Shown in pieces: positions 1-6,893 of a stretch of DNA of 33,024 nucleotides (positions within the stretch are counted from its first letter, which is position 1; every line of letters starts with the position of its first letter). Below the pieces are notes generated by a model. It did no database searches, was not told where the DNA came from, and saw only the letters and a program-made list of their open reading frames with translations. Made by a program: the position numbers and the translations under genes. Origin of the DNA: Chloroflexota bacterium (lineage in GTDB: Bacteria > Chloroflexota > Anaerolineae > UBA4142); NCBI GenBank assembly GCA_023381515.1, contig JAMCQI010000035.1, positions 1-33,024 of the forward strand, in the 5' to 3' direction.

Positions 1-45
1 GAAGAACGAGCCGAGCCCGAGAGCCTTGAAGCGGCGCTTGCCCAT
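1..45 (-). CDS. 5' fragment of a CDS running off the left contig end
   Basis: On the minus strand an ATG at 45 follows a good Shine-Dalgarno (GGGAG, 7 nt spacing), and the frame stays open to base 1, giving MGKRRFKALGLGSFF. Only 15 codons are present, so no function can be assigned. The phrase FKALGLGSFF resembles from memory the start of some IS1182/IS5-type transposases, and a contig breaking at a multicopy insertion sequence would be typical, but this is a guess. Nothing else is visible between 46 and 203 except a small AATTCGCG/CGCGAGTT hairpin at about 85-106. Confidence 0.4.
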   Translation of the reverse strand, partial: MGKRRFKALGLGSFF

Positions 46-203
46 GGCGCATCTCCCAGAGTGAGGATGGCGCCATTGTACTCAATTCGCGAAAAAACGC
101 GAGTTCGAGTGGTTAATCCACACACTCACAGCCGCATGCTGACAAACTGTAAGGCAACCTGCCGACTCCTCATGCCGGGCGCCTTTCGCCCGATGTCAGC
201 ACT

Positions 204-755
204 TTATTCTGCTAGCACCTGTTCGAGCACCTGCGCGTGCACTTCATACGCCGTGGGTCCGTAAAGAACGTACCGGACGAGTCTTAGCTCGGGATGTTCA
301 TTCATATAGTCGATTATAGTGCGAAAGGCAATCCGCGCCGCCGCCTCGACCGGATAACCATAGACGCCTGTCGAAATCGCTGGAAACGCGACGGAGGATA
401 ATTCATTCTGGGATGCAAGTTCGAGCGATCGCCGGTAGGCGTTCGCGAGCAGCCCGGCCTCACCTCGCCGGCCGCTATGGTACACGGGACCAACCGCATG
501 GATCACGTGCCGCGCTTTGAGATTATACCCGCGAGTGATTTTGGCGTCCCCGGTCTCGCAACCGCCGAGCTGCCGGCATTCCGCGAGCAGTTGCGGTCCC
601 GCCGCGCGGTGAATCGCTCCATCCACCCCTCCGCCGCCCAGCAGGGATGAATTCGCGGCATTCACGATGGCATCCACATCTTGCTGGGTAATATCCCCTT
701 CCACAAGTTCGATAACCGAGTCGTTGATTTCAACTCGCATCGAATTCTCTGTCAT
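204..755 (-). CDS. Macro-domain protein (O-acetyl-ADP-ribose deacetylase / ADP-ribosyl hydrolase type)
   Basis: A 183-residue single-domain macro protein. The ADP-ribose pocket signature is plain: GDITQQDVDAIVNAANSSL near residues 19-37, the glycine run GGGGVDGAIHRAAG at about 40-53, and the second phosphate-binding loop AISTGVYGYP at about 125-134. Families of this size (YmdB/MacroD type) remove ADP-ribose from acidic side chains or hydrolyse O-acetyl-ADP-ribose in the cytoplasm. The start is set by AAGGAGG six bases upstream of the ATG; an internal ATG five codons in has no such site. It lies 36 bp downstream of the RpiB-like gene on the same strand, so the two probably share a transcript. 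The substrate cannot be told from sequence. Confidence 0.93.
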   Translation of the reverse strand: MTENSMRVEINDSVIELVEGDITQQDVDAIVNAANSSLLGGGGVDGAIHRAAGPQLLAECRQLGGCETGDAKITRGYNLKARHVIHAVGPVYHSGRRGEAGLLANAYRRSLELASQNELSSVAFPAISTGVYGYPVEAAARIAFRTIIDYMNEHPELRLVRYVLYGPTAYEVHAQVLEQVLAE

Positions 756-791
756 GATCCGCCTCCTTTCACTCGCTCATCCGGTTTTACA

Positions 792-1247
792 CTATCGCTT
801 TCCCGCGTATTTACGCTCTATCTCGCCAATGCTATTTACGCAAGCCATATCCGTCGGGTCTGTGCCAAGGGCCGTGGCGAACCAGGCATCGAGGATTTCT
901 TTCGCAATGATCTCAGACGTCGCCCGCAAGCTCAAGCAGAGCACATTAGCGCGATTCCAAAGGCGCGCTCCTTTAGCCGTCTCCGCATCCTGGCAGAGCG
1001 CGGCGCGAATACCAGGCACCTTGTTTGCGGCGATGGTCACACCTGTCCCTGTCCAGCAGAAAAGGATTCCCTCTTCCGCATCTCCCTGCGCGACGCATTC
1101 GGCCACCTCCAAAGCAACATCCGGCCACAAAGTATTGGCGCCGCGCAGCGGTCCCATGGTCACGGCTACATGGCCCCGCTTGCCGAGTTCCTCGAGGACA
1201 ACATCCGTGAGATGATTGCGCTCATCCGAGCCAACCGCGATTTTCAT
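792..1247 (-). CDS. RpiB/LacA/LacB-family sugar-phosphate isomerase (variant active site)
   Basis: A 151-aa protein, the normal length for ribose-5-phosphate isomerase B. It shows the family's opening MKIAVGSD, the anion-binding stretch EGILFCWTGTGVTIAANK (about 59-76) with the catalytic-position cysteine C64, and GIRAALCQDAETAKGARLWNRANVL (about 79-103; key residues C85, D87, N98, N101). Two positions usually occupied by conserved histidines differ: the GSDH motif reads GSDE (E9), and the HND motif before ANVL reads W97-N-R. C64 is followed by W instead of the usual G. The fold assignment is safe, but canonical ribose-5-phosphate isomerase activity is not. AGGAGAAAGG lies just upstream of the ATG, and a TATAAT on the minus strand lies at 1263-1268, without a good -35. 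Confidence 0.85.
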   Translation of the reverse strand: MKIAVGSDERNHLTDVVLEELGKRGHVAVTMGPLRGANTLWPDVALEVAECVAQGDAEEGILFCWTGTGVTIAANKVPGIRAALCQDAETAKGARLWNRANVLCLSLRATSEIIAKEILDAWFATALGTDPTDMACVNSIGEIERKYAGKR

Positions 1248-1300
1248 AGTTCCTTTCTCCTGGCCGCATTATACTCCAGATATCAGATTTGCTCCCATCC

Positions 1301-1329
1301 TTGACATCTCCTCCCCCCGGTGGTAAACT
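1301..1329 (+). promoter_or_regulatory. Sigma-70 promoter of the DUF1893 gene (near-leaderless)
   Basis: TTGACA (1301-1306), a 17-bp spacer and TAAACT (1324-1329). The expected transcription start is about 1336 and the ATG is at 1339, with no Shine-Dalgarno between. The downstream message would therefore be leaderless or carry only a few untranslated bases. Confidence 0.7.
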
Positions 1330-1338
1330 CGCGGCGAC

Positions 1339-1815
1339 ATGAACGACCTCGAATTGGCAAAGCAGAGGCTGCTGGCAGGCTCGCTTTGCTTTGTTCTCGT
1401 GAAAGATGGCGTAACCTTGTGCAGCGGCACAAGAGAGGGGATCGCGGAGCTCTTGGAAGCTTCATCCAAGCAAGGCGATGCCGCACACGGCGCCAGCTTA
1501 GCCGACAAGATCGTAGGCAAAGCCGTCGCGATGATCGCGCGAGCCGCCGGGATCCGAGCTGTTTACACTCCTCTCGCGAGTCAGGCCGCGCGTGACGCCC
1601 TCGCCGCAGACCACATCCCGCTCGAATACGAACGCTTGGTGCCGCTCGTTTTGAACAAGCGCAATGACGGGCCTTGTCCCATGGAGCGATTGACCTTACC
1701 CATTGACGACCCGCTGCAGGCGATCGCAGCCCTGGAGGAGTTCGTCCGCTCACGTCCAGCGGCGCCACCCGGCCGAACTCAACCTGCTCAGGCACTAGAT
1801 CGACAGGCGGCGTAA
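1339..1815 (+). CDS. DUF1893-family protein (cytidine-deaminase-like fold)
   Basis: A 158-aa protein matching the DUF1893 pattern as I know it: an N-terminal LVKDGVTLCSGTREGIAELL segment, ADKIVGKAVAMIARAAGIRAVY in the middle (about 55-76), and the hallmark NKRNDGPCPMERL near 111-123. Members are small cytoplasmic proteins with a deaminase-like fold and unproven chemistry; some associate with RNA or nucleotide metabolism. The C-terminal 20 residues are Ala/Pro/Gln-rich and look like a tail. No ribosome-binding site precedes the ATG; with the promoter ending at 1329 this looks like a leaderless start. plsY follows 69 bp downstream. Confidence 0.82.
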   Translation: MNDLELAKQRLLAGSLCFVLVKDGVTLCSGTREGIAELLEASSKQGDAAHGASLADKIVGKAVAMIARAAGIRAVYTPLASQAARDALAADHIPLEYERLVPLVLNKRNDGPCPMERLTLPIDDPLQAIAALEEFVRSRPAAPPGRTQPAQALDRQAA

Positions 1816-1884
1816 CCAATCTTGGGCCCATGTGTTCTACCATACAACCCTTGACGATTCCCTGATTTAGCAAGGAGCATCCCA

Positions 1885-2613
1885 TTGGCCTCTGTTTTTG
1901 CGTACGTCTTGAGCGCCGTGCTTGGTTACATTTTCGGCTCATTCCCGACCGGCTACTTTGCCGGCAAGTTGTGGAACGTCGACGTGCGCAAACATGGCAG
2001 CGGGCGAACCGGGGGCACGAACGTCCTCCGGACGGCGGGTTGGCGAGCCTTCGCTATCACCGTGGTTGGCGATATCCTCAAGGGCATGGCTCCGGTCATT
2101 GCTTCCCGGCTTCTTTTTCCCGATCTTCATGTCGCGCACGGCCTGGCCATGTGGGGAGTTCTCATCGGGCACAACTGGTCCATCTGGATCGCGGCGCTGG
2201 CCAAGCCGAATTCGCCCTCGTCTTCTGCTCTGCCCCCTTCGGGCTGGATTCATCAAATTGCTGCGCGGGGCCGCGGCGGCGCCGGCGTCGCGCCGACGAC
2301 GGGAGCTGCACTCGCCCTTTTCCCGCCGGCCGTTCTCCTGATTGCTCCCGTTGCGATTCTAGTGTTAATCGTCACCCGCTATGCCTCCGTCGCTTCTTTG
2401 ACCGCCGCTTCCCTCTTTCCCATCGTGATCCTCTTTTTCGCATTCCAAGGGACCGCGCCCTGGAGTTACTTTGTCCTTTCGATTGTCATTGCCGTCACCA
2501 TCATCCTCGTCCATATACCCAACATCCGGCGTCTACGGTCCGGGACCGAACGACGCTTTGGTCACCGAGTTGAAGAGCGCTCGAGAGATTCACAGCCTTC
2601 GGGCGACGTCTAG
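1885..2613 (+). CDS. plsY: Glycerol-3-phosphate acyltransferase PlsY
   Basis: An integral membrane acyltransferase that moves an acyl group from acyl-phosphate to glycerol-3-phosphate, the first step of phospholipid synthesis. Motif 1 is clear: GSFPTGYFAGKLWNVDVRKHGSGRTGGTNVLR (about 18-49; key residues S19, H37, G38, S39, G40, T45, N46). HNW follows at about 97-99, and the third loop GRGGAGVAPTTGA lies near 130-142. Hydrophobic stretches span most of the rest. The start is TTG with AAGGAG seven bases upstream. Odd points: about 20 residues rich in Ser/Pro lie between WIAALAK and the GRGG loop, where most PlsY proteins are shorter, and the usual GGKG lysine is Ala. The hydrophilic C-terminal 25 residues are also longer than usual. 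Confidence 0.88.
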   Translation: MASVFAYVLSAVLGYIFGSFPTGYFAGKLWNVDVRKHGSGRTGGTNVLRTAGWRAFAITVVGDILKGMAPVIASRLLFPDLHVAHGLAMWGVLIGHNWSIWIAALAKPNSPSSSALPPSGWIHQIAARGRGGAGVAPTTGAALALFPPAVLLIAPVAILVLIVTRYASVASLTAASLFPIVILFFAFQGTAPWSYFVLSIVIAVTIILVHIPNIRRLRSGTERRFGHRVEERSRDSQPSGDV

Positions 2614-2796
2614 ACATCCTGGACTTTGGGCGCCAGAGTCTTCCGGGAGCATTTGAGTTTGGGGGCAGCGATCACCGCCGCCAGGGTCGCGGGGTCTAGG
2701 GGAGGGCGAAGGGCGCGGTACTGTGGTGCAAGATGCTTCGCTTCGTTCAGCATTACAACGCGAGCCATCTCTGCCTTATGAATCTTGCAGGGGCAT
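2614..2796. other. Intergenic stretch with a degenerate half-hairpin repeat
   Basis: No gene is visible. At 2731-2757 the words GATGCTTCGCTTCGTTCAGC and ATTACA resemble one arm of the inverted repeat seen at 22309-22336 (GATTCTTCGCTTCGCTCAGA, ATGACA). It looks like a decayed or single-arm copy of that dispersed repeat. Confidence 0.5.
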
Positions 2797-2826
2797 TTGA
2801 CAAAAGCGACAGAGGCATACTATAAT
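2797..2826 (+). promoter_or_regulatory. Strong sigma-70 promoter of the hydroxybutyrate dehydrogenase / ABC transporter operon
   Basis: Consensus TTGACA (2797-2802), an 18-bp spacer and consensus TATAAT (2821-2826). Transcription should start near 2833, leaving a leader of about 120 nt before the dehydrogenase ATG at 2955. Confidence 0.85.
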
Positions 2827-2888
2827 CGCTCCGATTATGTGAAATCCTCCATTTGTCGACATCCGGCGTCACGATGTTCTCCGGACTG

Positions 2889-2949
2889 GACCAATCCCGT
2901 CAGGTTGGTCGGCACCGTCGGCCGGATAATCTCCTCCGTTTAAGGAGGG
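2889..2949 (+). promoter_or_regulatory. Structured leader with a hairpin that hides the Shine-Dalgarno
   Basis: Two hairpins precede the dehydrogenase start. The first pairs GACCAA (2889-2894) with TTGGTC (2905-2910). The second pairs CCTCC (2933-2937 region) with GGAGG (2944-2948 region) across a GTTTAA loop, and the GGAGG is the ribosome-binding site itself (TAAGGAGGG, 5 nt before the ATG). The arrangement suggests control of translation start. No known riboswitch class is recognised. Confidence 0.5.
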
Positions 2950-2954
2950 CGCGT

Positions 2955-3728
2955 ATGCCCGATCCGCAGCTCAAGGACAGGGTTGCTATCGTGACCGGCG
3001 GCGCGAGCGGCATCGGCCTGGCAGTTGCCGAGCGTTTCGCGGCGGAAAATGCAAAGGTCGTGATCAGCGACGTGAATGCCGATGGAGGCAATTCGGCCGC
3101 TAAACGCCTAGACGCCCTCTTTGTCAAGACAGACCTCAGCCGCAGAGACGACTGCAAAGCCCTCGTCGACAGAACGGTTGAGGCATTCGGCACGGTCCAC
3201 ATCCTCGTCAACATCGCCGGCTACCAGCATATCGATCCCATCCCCGATTTTCCCGAAGACGTCTGGGACAATATGATCGCCGTGATGTTGACCGCCCCGT
3301 TCCTCCTCACGCGTTACGCATGGCCGTACATGCAGGCGCAAAGATGGGGGCGCATTATTAACATGGGCTCGGTCCACTCGAAGCGTGCCTCTCCCTTTAA
3401 AGCCGCGTATGTATCGGCGAAGCATGGCCTTCTGGGCTTGACGCGCACGACCGCCCGTGAAGGCGGCCCGTACAACATTCTCTCCCACGTTATTTGTCCT
3501 TCTTACGTACGCACCCCGCTCGTCGAAAAGCAAATTGCCGACCAAGCTCGAACCCGGGGCATCCGTCCCGAGCAAGTCCTCGACCAAGTCTTTTTGGCCC
3601 CCACGGCGGTCAAGCGCCTGGTTGAGCCGCAAGAGGTTGCCGCGCTGGTGCGCTTTTTGTGCACCGACGATGCTTCTGCCATGTCCGGCTCCGCGATCGC
3701 CATCGACGCGGGCTGGATGGCCAGCTAA
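2955..3728 (+). CDS. 3-hydroxybutyrate dehydrogenase-like short-chain dehydrogenase
   Basis: A 257-aa SDR enzyme. It has the cofactor motif TGGASGIG (14-21), NIAG (86-89), and the catalytic residues S139, Y152 and K156 (GSVHS ... AYVSAKHG). The segments SPFKAAYVSAKHGLLGLT and CPSYVRTPLVEKQIADQA match the D-3-hydroxybutyrate dehydrogenase subgroup, which interconverts 3-hydroxybutyrate and acetoacetate with NAD. The C terminus, SGSAIAIDAGWMAS, is also typical. The frame can be read from a TTG at 2853, but TAAGGAGGG five bases before the ATG at 2955 fixes the start. It is first in an operon with an ABC transporter 9 bp downstream, suggesting that the imported compound or a product of it is a hydroxy acid; that link is inferred. 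Confidence 0.88.
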   Translation: MPDPQLKDRVAIVTGGASGIGLAVAERFAAENAKVVISDVNADGGNSAAKRLDALFVKTDLSRRDDCKALVDRTVEAFGTVHILVNIAGYQHIDPIPDFPEDVWDNMIAVMLTAPFLLTRYAWPYMQAQRWGRIINMGSVHSKRASPFKAAYVSAKHGLLGLTRTTAREGGPYNILSHVICPSYVRTPLVEKQIADQARTRGIRPEQVLDQVFLAPTAVKRLVEPQEVAALVRFLCTDDASAMSGSAIAIDAGWMAS

Positions 3729-3737
3729 GGTATACCC

Positions 3738-4490
3738 TTGAGCATCCTCGAGACCCGTAATCTGACGAAGGATTTTTCGGGTTTCCGGGCGGTTGACCGG
3801 GTGAACCTACAACTGCAAGAGGGCCTGGTTCATGCGCTGGTCGGGCCGAACGGTGCCGGCAAGACCACGCTCTTTAATCTCCTGACGGGTTTCCTGAAGC
3901 CGACCTCCGGGCAGATCTTGATTTTCGATCACGATGTCACCCACCTCCGCCCGGATGAGATCGCGCGACAAGGGGTCGCCCGTTCTTTCCAAATTACCAG
4001 TCTGTTCGAGCAACTCACCGCCCTCGAGCACGTGATTCTTGCCCTCCAGTCCAGCACGAACGACGGATACCGCTTTTGGTCAAACGATCGGTTGCTCGAC
4101 CGTTATCGTCCGCGAGCCATGGAACTGTTGGAGCAAGTCGGCCTGGCGGACCTGGCGGCGCATCCGGTTGGCCATCTGCCCTATGGGTACAAGCGTGCGC
4201 TCGAACTGTCTTTGGCACTGGCACTGTCCCCCCACCTGCTTTTATTGGATGAGCCGACCGCGGGAATGGGCATCGAGGATGTCCAGCGGACAATTGCGCT
4301 TATCCGGCGAATCCGCACCGGCCGCACGGTCGTGCTCGTCGAGCACAATATGGGCGTCGTCTCTGAGCTGGCCGACAATGTCGTCGTGCTGCAGTACGGC
4401 CGGATCATTGCGCAGGGTGCCTATGAGACTGTCCGTGAGGACCCACAGGTCATCGCCGCTTATCTGGGAGAAGCGCATGCTGAAGGTTGA
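3738..4490 (+). CDS. livG: Branched-chain amino acid-type ABC transporter ATPase LivG
   Basis: A 250-aa ATPase of the HAAT (branched-chain amino acid/urea) family. It has Walker A GPNGAGKTT (36-44), the LivG-type loop ARQGVARSFQITSLFEQLTALEHV, a signature region reading LPYGYKRALELSLAL in place of the usual LSYGxQRxLEIARAL, and Walker B HLLLLDEPTAGM. The start is TTG at 3738, 9 bp after the dehydrogenase stop. There is no strong Shine-Dalgarno, so translation probably depends on the upstream gene. It overlaps the next ATPase gene by 14 bp. It works as one half of the cytoplasmic ATPase pair powering the permeases encoded at 6894-8767. Confidence 0.93.
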   Translation: MSILETRNLTKDFSGFRAVDRVNLQLQEGLVHALVGPNGAGKTTLFNLLTGFLKPTSGQILIFDHDVTHLRPDEIARQGVARSFQITSLFEQLTALEHVILALQSSTNDGYRFWSNDRLLDRYRPRAMELLEQVGLADLAAHPVGHLPYGYKRALELSLALALSPHLLLLDEPTAGMGIEDVQRTIALIRRIRTGRTVVLVEHNMGVVSELADNVVVLQYGRIIAQGAYETVREDPQVIAAYLGEAHAEG

Positions 4491-5169
4491 AGAGCTGTCC
4501 GCATGGTATGGGGAAGCCCAGGCGCTGCGCGGGGTCAGCCTGGAGGTCGAGGACGGCCAGCTCGTCACCCTCGTGGGACGCAATGGAGCGGGGAAGACGA
4601 CCGCCCTACGCTGTATCATGGGACTGCACAGGCAGATGCGAGGGCGCATTACGCAAGACGGACAGGATATTACGAATTGGTCTCCCGATCGCCGAGCCCG
4701 GGCAGGGCTCGGGTTTGTGCCTGACGACCGCGGCATCTATGCGACCCTTTCGGTCGAGGAGAACCTGCTGCTGCCACCCCTCGTCGGCCCGAATACATGG
4801 CCGCTAGAGCGCATATACCAGATGTTCCCCGTGCTGCAAGCGAGGCGCCACCATTCGGGAGCCAAACTCTCCGGCGGGGAACAGCAAATGCTCTCGATTG
4901 CGCGCGTCCTTCGTATGGGAGCGCGCCTCTTGCTTTTGGATGAGCCGACAGAGGGACTCGCCCCCTTGCTCATTCGGCAGATCGGTCAGCTCATTCTCGA
5001 GGCCAAGCACGCAGGCCTGGCTATTTTGCTCGTCGAGCAGAATCTGCGCTTTGCCACATCGGTCGCTGAAAAGCATTACCTTTTGGCTCAGGGAGCCATT
5101 GTCGAAAGGCTCGACAACTCCCAGGTGATGGAGCGTGAGAACGAGCTCCTGGCGCACCTGGGCGTGTGA
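4477..5169 (+). CDS. livF: Branched-chain amino acid-type ABC transporter ATPase LivF
   Basis: The second ATPase of the transporter, 230 aa, the normal LivF length. It has Walker A GRNGAGKTT (about 34-42), GLGFVPDDRGIYATLSVEENL (a classical LivF landmark), signature LSGGEQQMLSIARVL, Walker B LLLLDEPTEGLAP, and the H-loop region replaced by the LivF-type LVEQN. The frame is open back to 4039, but the start is the ATG at 4477, preceded by GGGAGAAG and lying inside the end of livG (14-bp overlap, coupled translation). Confidence 0.93.
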   Translation: MLKVEELSAWYGEAQALRGVSLEVEDGQLVTLVGRNGAGKTTALRCIMGLHRQMRGRITQDGQDITNWSPDRRARAGLGFVPDDRGIYATLSVEENLLLPPLVGPNTWPLERIYQMFPVLQARRHHSGAKLSGGEQQMLSIARVLRMGARLLLLDEPTEGLAPLLIRQIGQLILEAKHAGLAILLVEQNLRFATSVAEKHYLLAQGAIVERLDNSQVMERENELLAHLGV

Positions 5170-5173
5170 AGTA

Positions 5174-5212
5174 AAGGATTCGTGATTTACAATTTCCGAT
5201 TTCTGATTCTCC
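5174..5212. repeat. Short degenerate word array (GATTTCxGATT type)
   Basis: Between livF and the binding-protein gene, heptamer-like words GATTCGT, GATTTAC, AATTTCC, GATTTCT, GATTCTC follow one another with a spacing near 7-8 bases. The same kind of word array occurs at 24088-24205. This looks like a dispersed intergenic repeat, not a regulatory site. Confidence 0.45.
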
Positions 5213-5292
5213 GCCGGCGCTTGGGCTGCATCCGTCCCGAGCGCCCGATCGAAAACCGTACGTTGCAGACCCCATGAAGGAGGGAGGAGAAA

Positions 5293-6681
5293 ATGAAGCA
5301 CTATTGGCTCGTCACGCTGATCGCCATTGCACTCGTCGCTCTCGCCGCATGCGCGCCGGCACCGACGCCGGCACCCACAGCGGCCCCGCCGACCTCGGCC
5401 CCCGCACCGGCCACGTCGGCACCTCAGGCCACAACAGCTCCTGCGCAGCCGACCCCGCTGGCGGGCGCGGGGTCTTCGACCACCGCTTCAGCGCAACCTA
5501 CGAGCGGAGCGGCGGGAACCGTCAAGCTGACCAACGGAAAGGTCGTTCTCGGCGTGATTACGGATGAATCGGGGCCATACGCCGAACTCGCCGGCAAGAA
5601 CAGTGTGGCCGCCGTCCAGATGGCGGTTGACGATTTCAAAGCCAAGTACGGGGACAATGCCCTGGGCGGCCCTATCTCTGTTATCGACGCAGACCATCAG
5701 AACAAGCCGGACCTAGCGGCCTCCAAGGCACAAGAGTTTTACGATCGGGATGGCGCCGATATCATCCTGGACGTTCCGACTTCTTCGGCTGCCCTCGCCA
5801 TCGCCAAAGTCGCGGCCGACAAGAAAAAACTCTATATCAACATTACAGGCGCGACCACGGACCTAACGGGTGCATCGTGCAACAAGTACACTTTCCACTA
5901 TGCCTATGACACCTACATGCTTGCCGCGGGCACCGGCGCGACGGTCACCAAGGATATCGGCAAAAAGTGGTACATTGTCTATCCGAACTATGCCTTTGGG
6001 CAGGACATGGACAAATCCTTCACCGCGGCCATCCAGGCAAACGGTGGCACGGTGATTGCTTCTGATCCTTCCCCATGGCCGAACGACACGGGTGACTTTT
6101 CTTCACTCTTGCTCAAAGCCCCGACCCTCAAACCGGATATCCTGGGCTCGATGAATGCCGGCACCGATCTGGTCAATTTGGTCAAGCAGTACAACGAGTT
6201 CAAGCTCAAAGATCAGGGCATCAAGCTCGCGATTGGCCTGCTCTTCGATACCGACATTCGCGCACTCGGTCCAGATGCCTTTGCGGGTGTCATTTATACG
6301 ACCCCGTGGTTGTGGACAATGGATGACCAAGCACGCGCCTTTGCCGATCGGTTTCAGAAGCGCACGGGCTCGCGCCCGACCTTCGCCCACGCGGGCAACT
6401 ATTCTGCGGCCATGCAGTACTTGGAAGCGATCCGCCGGGCGGGAACGGATGACGCGGATGCCGTCGTCAAGCAACTGGAAGGCTACAAGTTCAGCGACTT
6501 TTTCATCCGGAATGGGTACATCCGGCCTGAAGACCACTGGGTCATGCACGATGCCTTGCTCGCGCAGGTCAAGCCAAAAAGCCAGGTCACCGAGGACTGG
6601 GACTATTCCAAGATCCTGAGCACTCTGCCGGCGGCCGTGGTCTCGCGCCCGCTTTCAGAAACCGGGTGCAAGATGAAGTAG
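5293..6681 (+). CDS. livJ: ABC transporter substrate-binding lipoprotein (LivJ-like, type 1 periplasmic-binding fold)
   Basis: A 462-aa extracytoplasmic binding protein. A lipoprotein signal peptide ends in LAAC (C20). It is followed by about 60 residues of Ala/Pro/Thr linker, common in Chloroflexota lipoproteins. The binding domain begins at KLTNGKVVLGVITDESGPYAELAG (about 75-100; key residues G87, G94, Y96, A97) and continues with YDRDGADIILDVPTSSAALA and KKWYIVYPNYAFGQDM, all typical of the Peripla_BP_6 family. AAGGAGGGAGGAG directly precedes the ATG. Its place between the ATPases and the permeases is unusual, and the very strong ribosome-binding site fits the high copy number binding proteins need. 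The ligand is unknown; linkage to hydroxybutyrate dehydrogenase hints at a carboxylic acid. Confidence 0.92.
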   Translation: MKHYWLVTLIAIALVALAACAPAPTPAPTAAPPTSAPAPATSAPQATTAPAQPTPLAGAGSSTTASAQPTSGAAGTVKLTNGKVVLGVITDESGPYAELAGKNSVAAVQMAVDDFKAKYGDNALGGPISVIDADHQNKPDLAASKAQEFYDRDGADIILDVPTSSAALAIAKVAADKKKLYINITGATTDLTGASCNKYTFHYAYDTYMLAAGTGATVTKDIGKKWYIVYPNYAFGQDMDKSFTAAIQANGGTVIASDPSPWPNDTGDFSSLLLKAPTLKPDILGSMNAGTDLVNLVKQYNEFKLKDQGIKLAIGLLFDTDIRALGPDAFAGVIYTTPWLWTMDDQARAFADRFQKRTGSRPTFAHAGNYSAAMQYLEAIRRAGTDDADAVVKQLEGYKFSDFFIRNGYIRPEDHWVMHDALLAQVKPKSQVTEDWDYSKILSTLPAAVVSRPLSETGCKMK

Positions 6682-6727
6682 GGAAATCAATGAGCCAGGT
6701 GGCAAGTGGCGAGTGACAGGTGATGAG

Positions 6728-6859
6728 AGGCGTGAAGCGTAAAACGTGAGGCGTGAGACGTGATGAGGCGCCTCTCTGTGGCAAGGTTACAGGTTTCAGA
6801 TCGAGGTTGAAAGAAGCCGGGCGGGACAGGAACGTTGAACCTGAAACCTGTAACCTTGC
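6728..6859. repeat. Intergenic word array followed by a perfect 19-bp inverted repeat
   Basis: 6728-6770 is made of repeated words of the form GCGTGA/ACGTGA (GGCGTGAAGCG, AAAACGTGAGGCG, TGAGACGTGA). Then GCAAGGTTACAGGTTTCAG at 6781-6799 is repeated exactly in inverted orientation at 6841-6859, enclosing 41 nt. It sits inside the transporter operon between the binding-protein and permease genes. It could fold as an RNA hairpin that stabilises the upstream message, or be a small dispersed element. No T-run follows. Confidence 0.8.
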
Positions 6860-6893
6860 AACTTTGTCTTCTATTACTGCTTAGGATGACAAG

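Noticed and set aside
2853..2954. Earlier TTG start for the hydroxybutyrate dehydrogenase
   Set aside because: No ribosome-binding site, and the family N terminus begins just after the ATG at 2955, which has TAAGGAGGG.
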